DNA of 33,779 nucleotides from an uncultured Collinsella sp. (GCA_900547345.1 URGG01000009.1:1-33779); one strand, 5' to 3'. Counted from the first letter of the stretch, positions 1 through 8,936 are shown. Program-made: numbers and translations. The notes: generated by a model not told the origin, from the sequence alone.

Positions 1-49
1 TCCGCCACAACGGAGCCGGGCCTTGGTCGCCAGAACGGCGGAACAACAA

Positions 50-1897
<1,848 letters not shown>

Positions 1898-1967
1898 AAG
1901 ATAAATCCCTTCGTTCGCGTGACTGCAAGACGTCCACGCACAAGTGGCGCTGAGACGCATAACGTTC

Positions 1968-2031
1968 GAGTATTGTACTCACGCAGGCGCAAGCTGATAT
2001 ACCAGATGTGGTATCTCAACTTAGATACCAC
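1968..2031 (-). promoter_or_regulatory. Candidate glmS promoter and ATACCA/TGGTAT operator
   Basis: On the minus strand a TACAAT -10-like hexamer lies at 1972-1977, inside a small GAGTA/TACTC palindrome (1968-1980). No good -35 is visible 17 bp away. Next to it, three alternating ATACCA/TGGTAT words lie between about 1999 and 2031; GTGGTATC and GATACCAC form an 8-bp inverted repeat with an 8-bp spacer (2008-2031). The arrangement would place a repressor over the -35 region. The half-sites loosely resemble GntR/HutC-family (NagR/DasR) operators, which would suit an amino-sugar gene, but that is inference. Confidence 0.4.
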
Positions 2032-2059
2032 CCGATGCACACACGTCCAGCCGGTCCAA

Positions 2060-2094
2060 ACCACCACAAAGGTGCCTGTCCCCTTCGTGGTGGT
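2060..2094. repeat. REP-like hairpin containing GGGGACAGG
   Basis: Two 13-bp arms, ACCACCACAAAGG (2060-2072) and CCTTCGTGGTGGT (2082-2094), match at 12 of 13 positions around a 9-base loop. Read on the minus strand it contains GGGGACAGGCACC. This shape resembles short REP-type extragenic palindromes. No RAYT transposase gene is in the window. Confidence 0.6.
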
Positions 2095-2113
2095 CGCGTT
2101 GGCAGCAGCGTTT

Positions 2114-2161
2114 CCCCAGATAAAACCTGCCAAAATAAACCTATCCCTTTTTGGTAGGTTT
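2114..2161 (-). repeat. 50-bp dispersed hairpin repeat, copy A
   Basis: This copy is the reverse complement of those at 5315-5363 and 5789-5836. The shared unit has arms AACCTRCCAAAA and TTTTGGCAGGTT separated by about 13 bases including AGGGACAGG, and continues into TTATCTKGGGAAA. This copy reads GGGATAGG where the other two read GGGACAGG. It lies in the glmS/lacI intergenic region, directly upstream of the presumed regulator promoter. Confidence 0.8.
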
Positions 2162-2168
2162 GGGATGC

Positions 2169-2199
2169 TACAATCTGGCTTGTACTTGAAACGCATCAA
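2169..2199 (+). promoter_or_regulatory. Candidate promoter -10 and autoregulatory operator of the LacI-type gene
   Basis: TACAAT at 2169-2174 is a plausible -10, although no convincing -35 is seen because the hairpin repeat occupies that position. At 2186-2199, TTGAAACGCATCAA is a CG-centred imperfect palindrome (5 of 7 arm positions), the form LacI-family proteins bind. It would overlap or just follow the transcription start, as expected for autorepression. Confidence 0.35.
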
Positions 2200-2209
2200 A
2201 GGGGCCGCT

Positions 2210-3322
2210 ATGGCAAAGGTAAAAATCAGCGACGTCGCGCGCGAGGCCGGGGTTTCGTTGGGCACGGTTTCCAACGCGCTCAACCATCCCGAAAAGTTGC
2301 GCCCCGAGACCCTCAAGCTCATCAACGAGACCATCAGTCGCCTGGGCTACCTGCCCAACCAAAGCGCTCGTCAGCTCGCGGGCGGCGCCACCAAGTCCTT
2401 TGGCCTGGTGCTCCCCCGTCTCGACCACGGCTTTTCACTCCAAATCGCCAGCGGCGCCCACAACGAGGCCCGCAAGCACGGCTACGACCTGCTCATCGCC
2501 AACGCCGATAACGACGATATTCTCGAGGACCATTACCTGCGCTACTTTATGGGCACCCAGATGTCCGGCGTCATGGTTCAGCCCATGGCATCCCCCGACT
2601 GGCACCCCGCCCTGACCAAGATGCCCGTGCCGATCGTCCATCTGGACATCCATTGCTCCGAGCCCGGCTACTACGTGGCCGCCGACAACGAGGCACAAGG
2701 CCGCATCATCGCCGAGCTCGCCATCGCCCGCGGCGCGCACCATATTGTCGTCGTCGGCCGAGCAGCATTTATGCAACTCACCCTGCGCGTCCTTGGCATT
2801 CATAAGGCGCTCGCCCTACATCCCGATATCAAGATCGAAGTCATCGACGCCGGCGAATGGAATACCGCCGCCGACGGCTACGGCATCGGCACCCAAATCG
2901 CCGCGCGCCCCGCCGACGAACGCCCCGATTTTGTCGTCGGCCTGACCGACGTGCTGGCCTCGGGCGTCATCTCGGCGCTGGTCGACAAAGGCATCGCCGT
3001 CCCCGGGCAAGTACGCGTAGCAGGTTGCGATGGCAACCCGCTCGCTTGGAGCGGATCGGTCCCGCTCACTACGGTAGCGCCCCCGGGCTACGAGATTGGC
3101 CGCAAGGGCGTTCAATTGCTCATGGAGCAAATCGAGAACAAGGCCCCAGCAAAGACCAAGCATATCCGCGTCGGCTCTACAGCGCGCACCGTCACCGCAG
3201 TCACCGCCGCCGAGGACATCAACCGCCAAGAACTGGTACGTCCGTTCCTGCTGGAACGCGCCAGCACCCAGGCAAGCAGCCAGACCGACGCCACGGCCAT
3301 CAACCTCGGTGCGTATCTATAG
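2210..3322 (+). CDS. LacI-family transcriptional regulator
   Basis: A 370-residue DNA-binding sugar-responsive repressor. The N-terminus (about residues 4-55) is a canonical LacI helix-turn-helix with hinge (ISDVAREAGVSLGTVSNALN, then LGYLPNQSARQLAGG). It is followed by a periplasmic-binding-protein-like effector domain with typical features (IASGAHNEARKHGYDLLIAN, VVGLTDVLASGVISAL, VAGCDGNP, TTVAPPGYEIGRKGVQLL). The start at 2210 follows AAAGGGG and gives the family-typical MAKVKISDVA opening; the open frame runs much further upstream, antisense to glmS, but that part is not coding. Its neighbours are glmS (divergent) and a HAD hydrolase (convergent), so no sugar operon points to the ligand. 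A CG-centred palindrome at its promoter suggests autoregulation. Confidence 0.92.
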   Translation: MAKVKISDVAREAGVSLGTVSNALNHPEKLRPETLKLINETISRLGYLPNQSARQLAGGATKSFGLVLPRLDHGFSLQIASGAHNEARKHGYDLLIANADNDDILEDHYLRYFMGTQMSGVMVQPMASPDWHPALTKMPVPIVHLDIHCSEPGYYVAADNEAQGRIIAELAIARGAHHIVVVGRAAFMQLTLRVLGIHKALALHPDIKIEVIDAGEWNTAADGYGIGTQIAARPADERPDFVVGLTDVLASGVISALVDKGIAVPGQVRVAGCDGNPLAWSGSVPLTTVAPPGYEIGRKGVQLLMEQIENKAPAKTKHIRVGSTARTVTAVTAAEDINRQELVRPFLLERASTQASSQTDATAINLGAYL

Positions 3323-3355
3323 CACGCCCGCAAGTATGCTAAGTCGCCGCTCAAG

Positions 3356-3392
3356 CAAAAGAGGCCCGACCATTGCCGGACCCCTTTTGTTT
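3356..3392. terminator. Bidirectional terminator hairpin
   Basis: CAAAAGAGGCCCG and CCGGACCCCTTTTG form an imperfect stem between the converging LacI-type and HAD genes. T-rich flanks on both strands allow termination from either side. Confidence 0.65.
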
Positions 3393-3435
3393 AAGTGCAA
3401 ACGTAAGCAATTGCTCGTTTCAACGCCGCAATTGT

Positions 3436-4086
3436 CTAGCGCACGGCCTTGACCGCCGCCGCCAGATCGAACAACGTATCGAGCACGGCCTCGCAGCCAT
3501 CCACCACGTCCTGCGGCAGCGGCACGATATCGGGGACGGCAAAGACGTGGCAGCCAGCCGTAATGCCCGAGACGCAGCCGTTGCGCGAATCCTCGACCAC
3601 GGCACATTCCTCGGAAGTAAAGCCCGCGCGCTCGCAGGCGAGCAGATACATCTCGGGGTCGGGCTTGCCATGCACGACGTCCTCGCCACACGTTACCGTT
3701 TCAAACTTGTCAAAAAGACCGAATGCTTTAAGGTTGCGCTCGGCCGTAACATGGCGCGATGACGTTGCAAGGCCTACGTGATAGCCCGCAGCCAACAGCT
3801 CGTCTATGCACTCGGCAGCGCCGGCCTTAAGCTCCAGATCGGTCTTGACCATCTCGTCGCGAATCTCCTTGTGGCGGACATAGATCGCCTCGGCGGTCTC
3901 GTGGCTGCCGTAATGCTTATCGAGGATGTTCATGACATCGGGTAGCGTGCGACCGATAAACTGATGGATCAGCGCTTCATCAATCGCGAGCCCCAGCTCA
4001 GCGGCGCCTGCCTTCCAGGCCCTAATCCCCAAACGCTCGGTATCGACCAGCGTTCCATCCATGTCAAAAATAACAGCCTTGATCAT
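3436..4086 (-). CDS. HAD-superfamily hydrolase, beta-phosphoglucomutase-like
   Basis: A 216-residue cytosolic phosphatase or phosphomutase of HAD subfamily I. Motif I is DMDGTL with the nucleophile Asp8 and acid/base Asp10; motif II is the ATSS stretch; the motif III lysine is in GKPDPEMY; motif IV is VVEDSRNG. Between motifs I and II is a helical type-I cap (residues about 16-85). The size and cap fit the beta-phosphoglucomutase / sugar-phosphatase branch, but the substrate cannot be read from sequence. The start at 4086 follows GGGGGA and puts the DxD motif at residues 8-10, normal for the family. It converges with the LacI-type gene, and a GTATATA palindrome lies upstream. Confidence 0.88.
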   Translation of the reverse strand: MIKAVIFDMDGTLVDTERLGIRAWKAGAAELGLAIDEALIHQFIGRTLPDVMNILDKHYGSHETAEAIYVRHKEIRDEMVKTDLELKAGAAECIDELLAAGYHVGLATSSRHVTAERNLKAFGLFDKFETVTCGEDVVHGKPDPEMYLLACERAGFTSEECAVVEDSRNGCVSGITAGCHVFAVPDIVPLPQDVVDGCEAVLDTLFDLAAAVKAVR

Positions 4087-4146
4087 ATCGGTCCCCCATC
4101 GACTCTCGCTGTCGCATTGCCGCAACTCTACCGCATTTGACAACTT

Positions 4147-4163
4147 GTATATAACGTATATAC
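4147..4163. promoter_or_regulatory. 17-bp perfect palindrome between divergent genes
   Basis: GTATATA-ACG-TATATAC is a perfect 7-bp inverted repeat with a 3-base spacer, lying between the HAD gene and larE. A TTGACA hexamer (4138-4143) lies just upstream on the plus strand. The form resembles YtrA-subfamily GntR operators. No regulator gene of that type is in the window. Confidence 0.4.
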
Positions 4164-4259
4164 CATATTGCACTTTCGTTACACAGATAGAAGTCTTATG
4201 GCAAGTAACGCATTAGGATTATAGTTTTCAATCGAGTACTCAACGATAAGGATCGTTTC

Positions 4260-5138
4260 ATGATTTTAGACACCACGGCACCCGCAGAGGAGCTTCAAGA
4301 CAAGCTATCGGCGCTCGAACAGCTGCTTTTGGCATACGGGCGCGTGGCTATCGGGTTTTCCGGTGGCGTCGACAGCAGCTTTTTGGCCGCCGTATGCGCC
4401 CGCATCATGCCTACCAATACCCTCCTCGTCCATCTCACCACGCCGCTCATCGGCACGCCCGAGCAGGCTTCGTTTGAGCGGTCCGTTGATGGACAAGCCA
4501 ATGAAGGACCGCATTTTAAACTCCCCGTGCTCAATCTTTCGGTGGATCAGCTGCAGCTCCCCCAGGTAGCCTGCAACGATGCCAATCGCTGCTACCACTG
4601 CAAGCACGCCGGCTTTACCGCCATCGTCAACCACGCCAAGTCGCTCGGCTTTCCCACCGTCATCGATGGCAGCAATGCAAGCGATCGCGGTGACTACCGC
4701 CCCGGCATGCGTGCGGCAAAAGAGCTCGGCGTACGCTCCCCTCTCATGGAGGTCGGCTTTACCAAGGACGAAGAGCGCGAGCTGCTGCGCGCATGGGGCT
4801 ATCCCGTTTGGAACCTGCCGGCGGGAGCATGTCTTGCCACCCGCGTCCCCACGGGCGAGGAGCTTACGCGCGAGAAGGTCGATTTAATCCGCGCCTGCGA
4901 GGATTACCTGCACGATCTTGATCTGGCACAGGTACGCGCGCGCTTGATCGGCGGCTGCATGCATATCGAGGCCGCACCCGCAGATGTCGCCAAGATTGCT
5001 ACCCTCGGTGGCAACGCCGTTGACGCCGAGGGCAAAACCCCGCTGCCCGCCGCCATCGAGTCCGCGCTGCGCGAGCTGGGCTGCGACCATATCTCCCCCG
5101 AGGTCACCCCCTACATTCACGGTGCCATGAATCTTTAG
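4260..5138 (+). CDS. larE: LarE-type ATP-dependent sacrificial sulfur transferase
   Basis: A 292-residue PP-loop protein of the LarE family. In characterised members it adenylates and sulfurates a pyridinium dinucleotide to build the nickel-pincer cofactor of lactate racemase and related enzymes. The ATP-binding PP-loop SGGVDSS is at residues 34-40, NRCYHCK (Cys111, Cys114) is in the middle and PAGACLATRVPTGE contains Cys191; the latter two are LarE hallmarks. Depending on subtype the conserved cysteines either donate sulfur or hold an iron-sulfur cluster. The start is the ATG at 4260; no strong ribosome binding site is seen, only weak AAGGATCG. No larA, larB or larC lies beside it, which is unusual because LarE works with LarB and LarC. 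Confidence 0.88.
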   Translation: MILDTTAPAEELQDKLSALEQLLLAYGRVAIGFSGGVDSSFLAAVCARIMPTNTLLVHLTTPLIGTPEQASFERSVDGQANEGPHFKLPVLNLSVDQLQLPQVACNDANRCYHCKHAGFTAIVNHAKSLGFPTVIDGSNASDRGDYRPGMRAAKELGVRSPLMEVGFTKDEERELLRAWGYPVWNLPAGACLATRVPTGEELTREKVDLIRACEDYLHDLDLAQVRARLIGGCMHIEAAPADVAKIATLGGNAVDAEGKTPLPAAIESALRELGCDHISPEVTPYIHGAMNL

Positions 5139-5165
5139 GTTACGCCGTTTTACAAACGGCGTAAC
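5139..5165. terminator. Perfect hairpin directly after the larE stop codon
   Basis: GTTACGCCGTTT and AAACGGCGTAAC form a perfect 12-bp stem with a 3-base loop, beginning at the base after the stop codon. There is no T-run, so it may act as a 3'-end stabiliser rather than a strict intrinsic terminator. Confidence 0.5.
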
Positions 5166-5314
5166 TGCTCGGCGCTGCGCAGGCCCCGGGCACGGCAATC
5201 TGACGTTCAACTTCACGGGCGCGACCAAAAGGTCAGCGCCCGCTTGTTTCACGTCACCTTACCGCACCCGGAGCCTGCTCGCTCGCATATGCTCAACCTG
5301 GACTGCGTTAACTG

Positions 5315-5363
5315 ACCTACCAAAAAGGGACAGGTTTATTTTGGCAGGTTTTATCTGGGGAAA
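5315..5363 (+). repeat. 50-bp dispersed hairpin repeat, copy B
   Basis: Nearly identical to the reverse complement of copy A and in the same orientation as copy C at 5789. Arms ACCTACCAAAA and TTTTGGCAGGT flank AGGGACAGGTTTA, followed by TTATCTGGGGAAA. Copies B and C bracket the decayed segment between them, about 430 bp apart. Confidence 0.8.
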
Positions 5364-5434
5364 TATCGCGAGGCAGTCGCTCCTCTAGCACCCATCTAAC
5401 TTCGAGAGGCACTAGAGAGGCGACCCGGCTGCAT

Positions 5435-5566
5435 CTACTTCTTCCGATAGCGGCGGTTGCGGCTCGTCGACGAACCCATTACTTCGATGAGTCCTTTATC
5501 CGCCATTTTTGGCAGATGGTAGCTGACGGACGATTTTTGGCATTCCGTCTCTCTAAAACAATAGAT
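5435..5566 (-). pseudogene. Remnant of a winged-helix C-terminus
   Basis: A 43-codon open stretch on the minus strand, ending at a TAG at 5435-5437, translates to SSVSYHLPKMADKGLIEVMG followed by SSTSRNRRYRKK. This is a good match in pattern to the recognition helix and wing of a winged-helix domain (TVSYHL-KL-KGLIE-G-S). A TAA lies directly upstream in the same frame and no start or ribosome binding site is present, so only the tail survives. In another frame the adjoining upstream DNA reads as (V/N)SLNVSLK. That recalls the short NVS/NVT repeats that precede C-terminal winged helices in AlbA_2/ATP-binding and Fic-type proteins. The family assignment is inference. Confidence 0.45.
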
Positions 5567-5717
5567 TTATCTCTCTAACTTTAAAGAGATAAACGCCTTG
5601 TTTTAGAGAGACATTTAGAGAGATGTATCGAATTCGCTGCTAGATTGCCTAATGCTATCTCTCTAACCAACCTTCTCTTTAGAGAGACATTTAGAGAGAC
5701 GAGTGCGACCTCTCTAA
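5548..5717. repeat. Array of TCTCTCTAA / TTAGAGAGA words with a nested hairpin
   Basis: At least seven copies or near-copies of a 9-base word occur in both orientations within 170 bp. Forward copies: 5548, 5658, with shorter versions at 5570 and 5711. Reverse copies: 5603, 5615, 5679, 5691. The first part forms a nested hairpin: a 14-bp perfect outer stem (5548-5561 with 5598-5611) and a 9-bp inner stem (5566-5574 with 5585-5593). Coding repeats would normally run in one direction, so the mixed orientation points to a palindromic non-coding element or to binding sites. Confidence 0.7.
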
Positions 5718-5788
5718 TCATGGGCTCCACTCTTTAAGGTGCACACTTCCTAACCGTGCCCTAAGTTGCGGTGAAATAGTCCCCGATT

Positions 5789-5836
5789 AACCTGCCAAAA
5801 AGGGACAGGTTTATTTTGGCAGGTTTTATCTTGGGA
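5789..5836 (+). repeat. 50-bp dispersed hairpin repeat, copy C
   Basis: The best-preserved copy: AACCTGCCAAAA (5789-5800) and TTTTGGCAGGTT (5814-5825) are perfect 12-bp inverted arms around AGGGACAGGTTTA. It is followed by TTATCTTGGGAAA and lies directly upstream of the sugar-operon terminator. Confidence 0.85.
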
Positions 5837-5845
5837 AACGCAAAC

Positions 5846-5882
5846 AGGGCCGCGACACCTATATGGCGTCGCGGCCCTTTTC
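5846..5882. terminator. Terminator of the PTS/transketolase operon
   Basis: AGGGCCGCGACACC (5846-5859) and GGCGTCGCGGCCCT (5865-5878) form a 14-bp stem with one mismatch and a 5-base loop. It lies about 40 bases past the EIIA stop codon. TTTT follows on the plus strand and GTTT on the minus strand. Confidence 0.7.
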
Positions 5883-5920
5883 CTTGGAGAAGGATCGATT
5901 GATTGAACGGGATGACCGTT

Positions 5921-6373
5921 CTAGTCTTCGAGTCCGCTATTGATGAGCTCCGCAATCTCAACGGGATCGGTGCTCGCGCGCACCTTGTCACGGAAGCCGG
6001 CGTCCATCAGCATCACGGCAGCCTTGGAGAGCAGACGCAGGTGCGTAGTTCCGGCCTCGCCGGCGGGCACGTACAGCGCGAGCGCAACATCGACGGGCAC
6101 CCCATCGAAGCTCGGCCATTCAACGGGCTCGGTCAGTTTAAGCACGGCAACGCCCGGCGTGTGGATCGCGTCGCTTTTGGCATGCGGAACGGCAAAACCG
6201 GCGACAAGGCCGGTCTCGGCCTCGTTCTCGCGAGCAATGAAGGCGGCCTCTACGGCAGATGCGTCATCGGCAAAGCCGAGCTCGATGGCCTGCTCGGACA
6301 AATAATGTAGGGCGTCCTCGCGCGAGGCGGCGGTATACCCGATTGTCACTTGGTTGGCAGATACAAATCCCAT
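5921..6373 (-). CDS. PTS sugar transporter subunit IIA, fructose/mannitol type
   Basis: A 150-residue cytosolic phosphocarrier (PTS_EIIA_2 family). It takes phosphate from HPr and passes it to the EIIB domain of the permease encoded at the other end of this operon, which lacks an IIA domain of its own. His64 in AVPHAKSDAI is the phosphorylation site. Length and order (helical N-terminus, FIARENEAETGL, PHA motif, LRLLSKAAVML) match free-standing IIA proteins. The start at 6373 follows GGAAGG. It is 11 bases downstream of the transketolase C gene and is the last gene of the operon. The specific sugar cannot be told from this subunit. Confidence 0.93.
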   Translation of the reverse strand: MGFVSANQVTIGYTAASREDALHYLSEQAIELGFADDASAVEAAFIARENEAETGLVAGFAVPHAKSDAIHTPGVAVLKLTEPVEWPSFDGVPVDVALALYVPAGEAGTTHLRLLSKAAVMLMDAGFRDKVRASTDPVEIAELINSGLED

Positions 6374-6384
6374 GGAAACCTTCC

Positions 6385-7323
6385 TTACAACACGGACCTG
6401 ACCGCAGCTTCGATGCCGTCGGCGTCCAAACCGTACTTGTGCAGCAAATCGACCGCAGGGCCGGACTCGCCATACACATCGCGCACGCCGACGCGACGCA
6501 TCGGCACCGGATGCTGCTCCGCGAGCACCGAGGCCACGGCCTCGCCAAGACCACCGATAATCGAATGCTCCTCGGCGGTGACCACGCGACCAGTCTTCTT
6601 GGCGCTGGCAACCACCAGGCGCTCATCAAGCGGCTTAATCGTGTGCATGTTGATGACCTCGGCATCGATACCATCGGCAGCGAGCGCCTCGGCAGCCTCA
6701 AGCGCCTCGGCGACCATAAGGCCACAAGCGATGATGGTCACATCGGACCCCTCGCGCACGACCACGCCGCGACCAATCTTGAACTCATAGTCCTCGTGAT
6801 CGTTGATGACCGGTGTTGCCAGGCGGCCGAAGCGCATGTAAACCGGGCCCTCAAACTCATAGGCGGCGCGCACACAGGCACGAGCCTCGACGTCGTCGGC
6901 GGGAACGACCACCGTCATACCCGGAATCGTGCGCATGAGTGCGATATCCTCGCAGCACTGGTGCGTGGCGCCGTCCTCGCCCACCGAAATGCCGGCATGA
7001 GTAGCGCCAATCTTGACGTTGAGGTGCGGGTAGCCGATGGAATTGCGGACCTGCTCGTAGGCGCGACCGGCGGCAAACATCGCAAAGGTGCTCGCAAAAG
7101 CAACGCGGCCCGTGGTCGCGATGCCGGCGGCGAGCCCCATCAGGTTGCTCTCGGCAATGCCGGCGTCGTAGAAGCGCTCAGGGTGCGCAGCCTTAAACTT
7201 ACCGGTCTGCGTGGCGGCGGCCAGGTCGGCATCGAGAACCACAAAGTCATCGCGCTCATTGCCCAGCTCGACAAGTGCCTCGCCATAGCTAACGCGCGTG
7301 GCGACTTTCTTGACGTCTGCCAT
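6385..7323 (-). CDS. Transketolase, C-terminal subunit
   Basis: The pyrimidine-binding and C-terminal half of a split transketolase, 312 residues. With the N-terminal subunit it transfers two-carbon ketol units between sugar phosphates in the non-oxidative pentose-phosphate pathway. Glu58 in AGIAESNLMG is the residue that activates thiamine diphosphate; ASTFAMFAAGRAYEQVRNSI and GATHAGISVGEDGATHQ are typical of the Pyr domain, and VITAEEHSIIGGLGEAV-like sequence marks the C-terminal domain. Its ATG overlaps the stop codon of the N-terminal subunit by one base (TAATG), with GGAGG inside the upstream gene, so the halves should be translationally coupled and made in equal amounts. Split transketolases are common in anaerobes and archaea. 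Confidence 0.95.
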   Translation of the reverse strand: MADVKKVATRVSYGEALVELGNERDDFVVLDADLAAATQTGKFKAAHPERFYDAGIAESNLMGLAAGIATTGRVAFASTFAMFAAGRAYEQVRNSIGYPHLNVKIGATHAGISVGEDGATHQCCEDIALMRTIPGMTVVVPADDVEARACVRAAYEFEGPVYMRFGRLATPVINDHEDYEFKIGRGVVVREGSDVTIIACGLMVAEALEAAEALAADGIDAEVINMHTIKPLDERLVVASAKKTGRVVTAEEHSIIGGLGEAVASVLAEQHPVPMRRVGVRDVYGESGPAVDLLHKYGLDADGIEAAVRSVL

Positions 7324-8153
7324 TAGAGCTCCTCCCCTGCTGCTGCGAGCTCGGCCATGGCCTGCTCAAACTGTTCATCGTTGGGTGCCTTGCCGTGCCA
7401 GCCCACCTGGTTTTCCATAAAGGAGACGCCCTTGCCCTTCACCGTCTCGGCGATAATGGCCACGGGCGAGTCGCTCACTTTGCGGGCCTCGGCAAAGGCG
7501 GCGGCAATCTGCGCCATGTCGTTACCGTCGGCGAGCTCGATCACATGCCACTTAAAGGCGCGGAACTTGTCAGCGAGCGGCATGGCCGAGTTGACTTCAT
7601 CGATCGTGCCGTCAATCTGCAAGCCGTTGTGGTCGACGACGGCAACAAGATTGTCGAGCGCATGGTTGCCGGCGAACATGGCCGCCTCCCACACCTGGCC
7701 TTCCTCGCACTCACCGTCGCCCAGCAACGTGTAGACACGGTAGCCGTCGCCCCAGTGCTTAGCGGCAAGCGCCATTCCAACTGCAGCAGAGATGCCCTGA
7801 CCGAGCGATCCGGTGGACATATCGATGCCAGGGGCGTCGTTCATGTTGGGATGGCCCTGCAGTCGGCTGCCAATATGACGGAGCGTCTCGAGCTCTTCGA
7901 CGGGAAAATAGCCGCGATTTGCCAACACCGAATACAGGCCCGGCGCCGCGTGACCCTTGGAGAGCACAAAGCGATCGCGATCGGCCTTGTGAGGGTCGGC
8001 AGGATCGATATTCATTTCCTCAAAGTACAGATACGTCATGATGTCGGCAGCACCGAGCGATCCACCCGGGTGTCCCGACTTGGCCGCGTGAACCGCAGTC
8101 ACGACACCCTTCCTGACCTCATTGGCGACCTTCGCCAGCTCCTGGTTGGTCAT
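7323..8153 (-). CDS. Transketolase, N-terminal subunit
   Basis: The thiamine-diphosphate-binding half of the split transketolase, 276 residues. KSGHPGGSLGAADI, FVLSKGHAAPGLY and the MSTGSLGQGIS stretch are transketolase signatures. The TPP/metal motif starts at GDG (145-147) and ends with the DHNGLQ Asn (176). The start at 8153 follows AGAGAGGA; an upstream in-frame alternative would need the leader region to be coding and lacks a site. It follows the TalC gene by 63 bases, which contain an 8-bp hairpin (8177-8205), and overlaps the C-terminal subunit by one base. Confidence 0.95.
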   Translation of the reverse strand: MTNQELAKVANEVRKGVVTAVHAAKSGHPGGSLGAADIMTYLYFEEMNIDPADPHKADRDRFVLSKGHAAPGLYSVLANRGYFPVEELETLRHIGSRLQGHPNMNDAPGIDMSTGSLGQGISAAVGMALAAKHWGDGYRVYTLLGDGECEEGQVWEAAMFAGNHALDNLVAVVDHNGLQIDGTIDEVNSAMPLADKFRAFKWHVIELADGNDMAQIAAAFAEARKVSDSPVAIIAETVKGKGVSFMENQVGWHGKAPNDEQFEQAMAELAAAGEEL

Positions 8154-8176
8154 ACGAATTCCTCTCTTGAGAACAA

Positions 8177-8205
8177 CCCCGGCACCGGATGACGCGATGC
8201 CGGGG
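8177..8205 (-). other. Intercistronic hairpin between talC-like and transketolase N genes
   Basis: CCCCGGCA and TGCCGGGG pair across a 13-base loop. There is no T-run, so it is more likely an mRNA-stability or processing element than a terminator. Confidence 0.45.
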
Positions 8206-8216
8206 CAATCCACTCG

Positions 8217-8900
8217 TTAAGCCTGAGCGACGACCTTCTGCCAGTCAGCCTCAAAAGAGGCGAGGCCCTGGTCGGTCAGCGGATGATGCAGGCACTTCTT
8301 GAGAGCGGCCATGGGCACGGTCGCAATATCGGCACCGAGTAGCGCGGCCTGGGTCACGTGGTTGGGCGTACGAACCGAGGCGGTGATGATCTCGACGGTG
8401 TCGTCGACGTTCTTGCCCGTCCAGTCGTAGTTCTTAATGCAGGTCACGACGTTGTCGAGCTGCGAGATACCGTCCTCGGCGATGTCGTCGAAACGACCGA
8501 CAAACGGGCTGATGTAGCGAGCACCGGCGTTGGCGGCCATAAGAGCCTGCGTCGGCGAGAAGACGAGCGTCATGTTGACGCGCACGCCAGCATCGGCCAG
8601 CGCACGGCAGGCGGCAAGGCCGGCCTCGCACACGGGAAGCTTGACCACGATGTTGGGGGCGAGGGCGGCAAGGCGCTTGCCCTCCTCGATCATACCCTCG
8701 GCAGTGGTCGCGGTAGACTCGGCGGACACGGGCAGGCCCTCGCAGAGCTCGGCAATCTTGAGCATATGCGGCTCAAAGTCGGCAAGCTTGCCGCCGGTCT
8801 TGGCGTACAGGGACGGGTTGGTGGTAACACCGGCCAGGCAGCCCCAGCTCTTGGCCTCGGCAATCTCGTCCAGATTGGCGGTATCGATAAAGAACTTCAT
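8217..8900 (-). CDS. TalC/FSA-type transaldolase
   Basis: A 227-residue small transaldolase of the MipB/TalC/FSA group. Members are either true transaldolases or fructose-6-phosphate aldolases, and sequence reading alone does not separate them. FFIDTANLDEI opens the TIM barrel, GVTTNPSLYAKTG binds substrate, Lys87 in NIVVKLPVC is the expected Schiff-base lysine, and VNMTLVFSPTQAL plus ARYISPFVGRFDDI are family-typical. The start at 8900 follows GAAGGGG; a TTG five codons upstream has no site. Neighbours are the split transketolase downstream and the GatZ-like protein upstream, so it probably balances sugar phosphates produced from the PTS substrate. The 124-base gap upstream holds two hairpins. 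Confidence 0.93.
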   Translation of the reverse strand: MKFFIDTANLDEIAEAKSWGCLAGVTTNPSLYAKTGGKLADFEPHMLKIAELCEGLPVSAESTATTAEGMIEEGKRLAALAPNIVVKLPVCEAGLAACRALADAGVRVNMTLVFSPTQALMAANAGARYISPFVGRFDDIAEDGISQLDNVVTCIKNYDWTGKNVDDTVEIITASVRTPNHVTQAALLGADIATVPMAALKKCLHHPLTDQGLASFEADWQKVVAQA

Positions 8901-8936
8901 GGTGAACCCCTTCAAAGGAAGCTAAAACTCAAAAGA

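Noticed and set aside
1898..2209. glmS ribozyme upstream of glmS
   Set aside because: The mRNA leader is short and no conserved core or pseudoknot pattern of that ribozyme was recognised.
5548..5717. Possible CRISPR array
   Set aside because: The repeated word is only 9 bases, occurs in both orientations with irregular spacing, and no cas genes are near.
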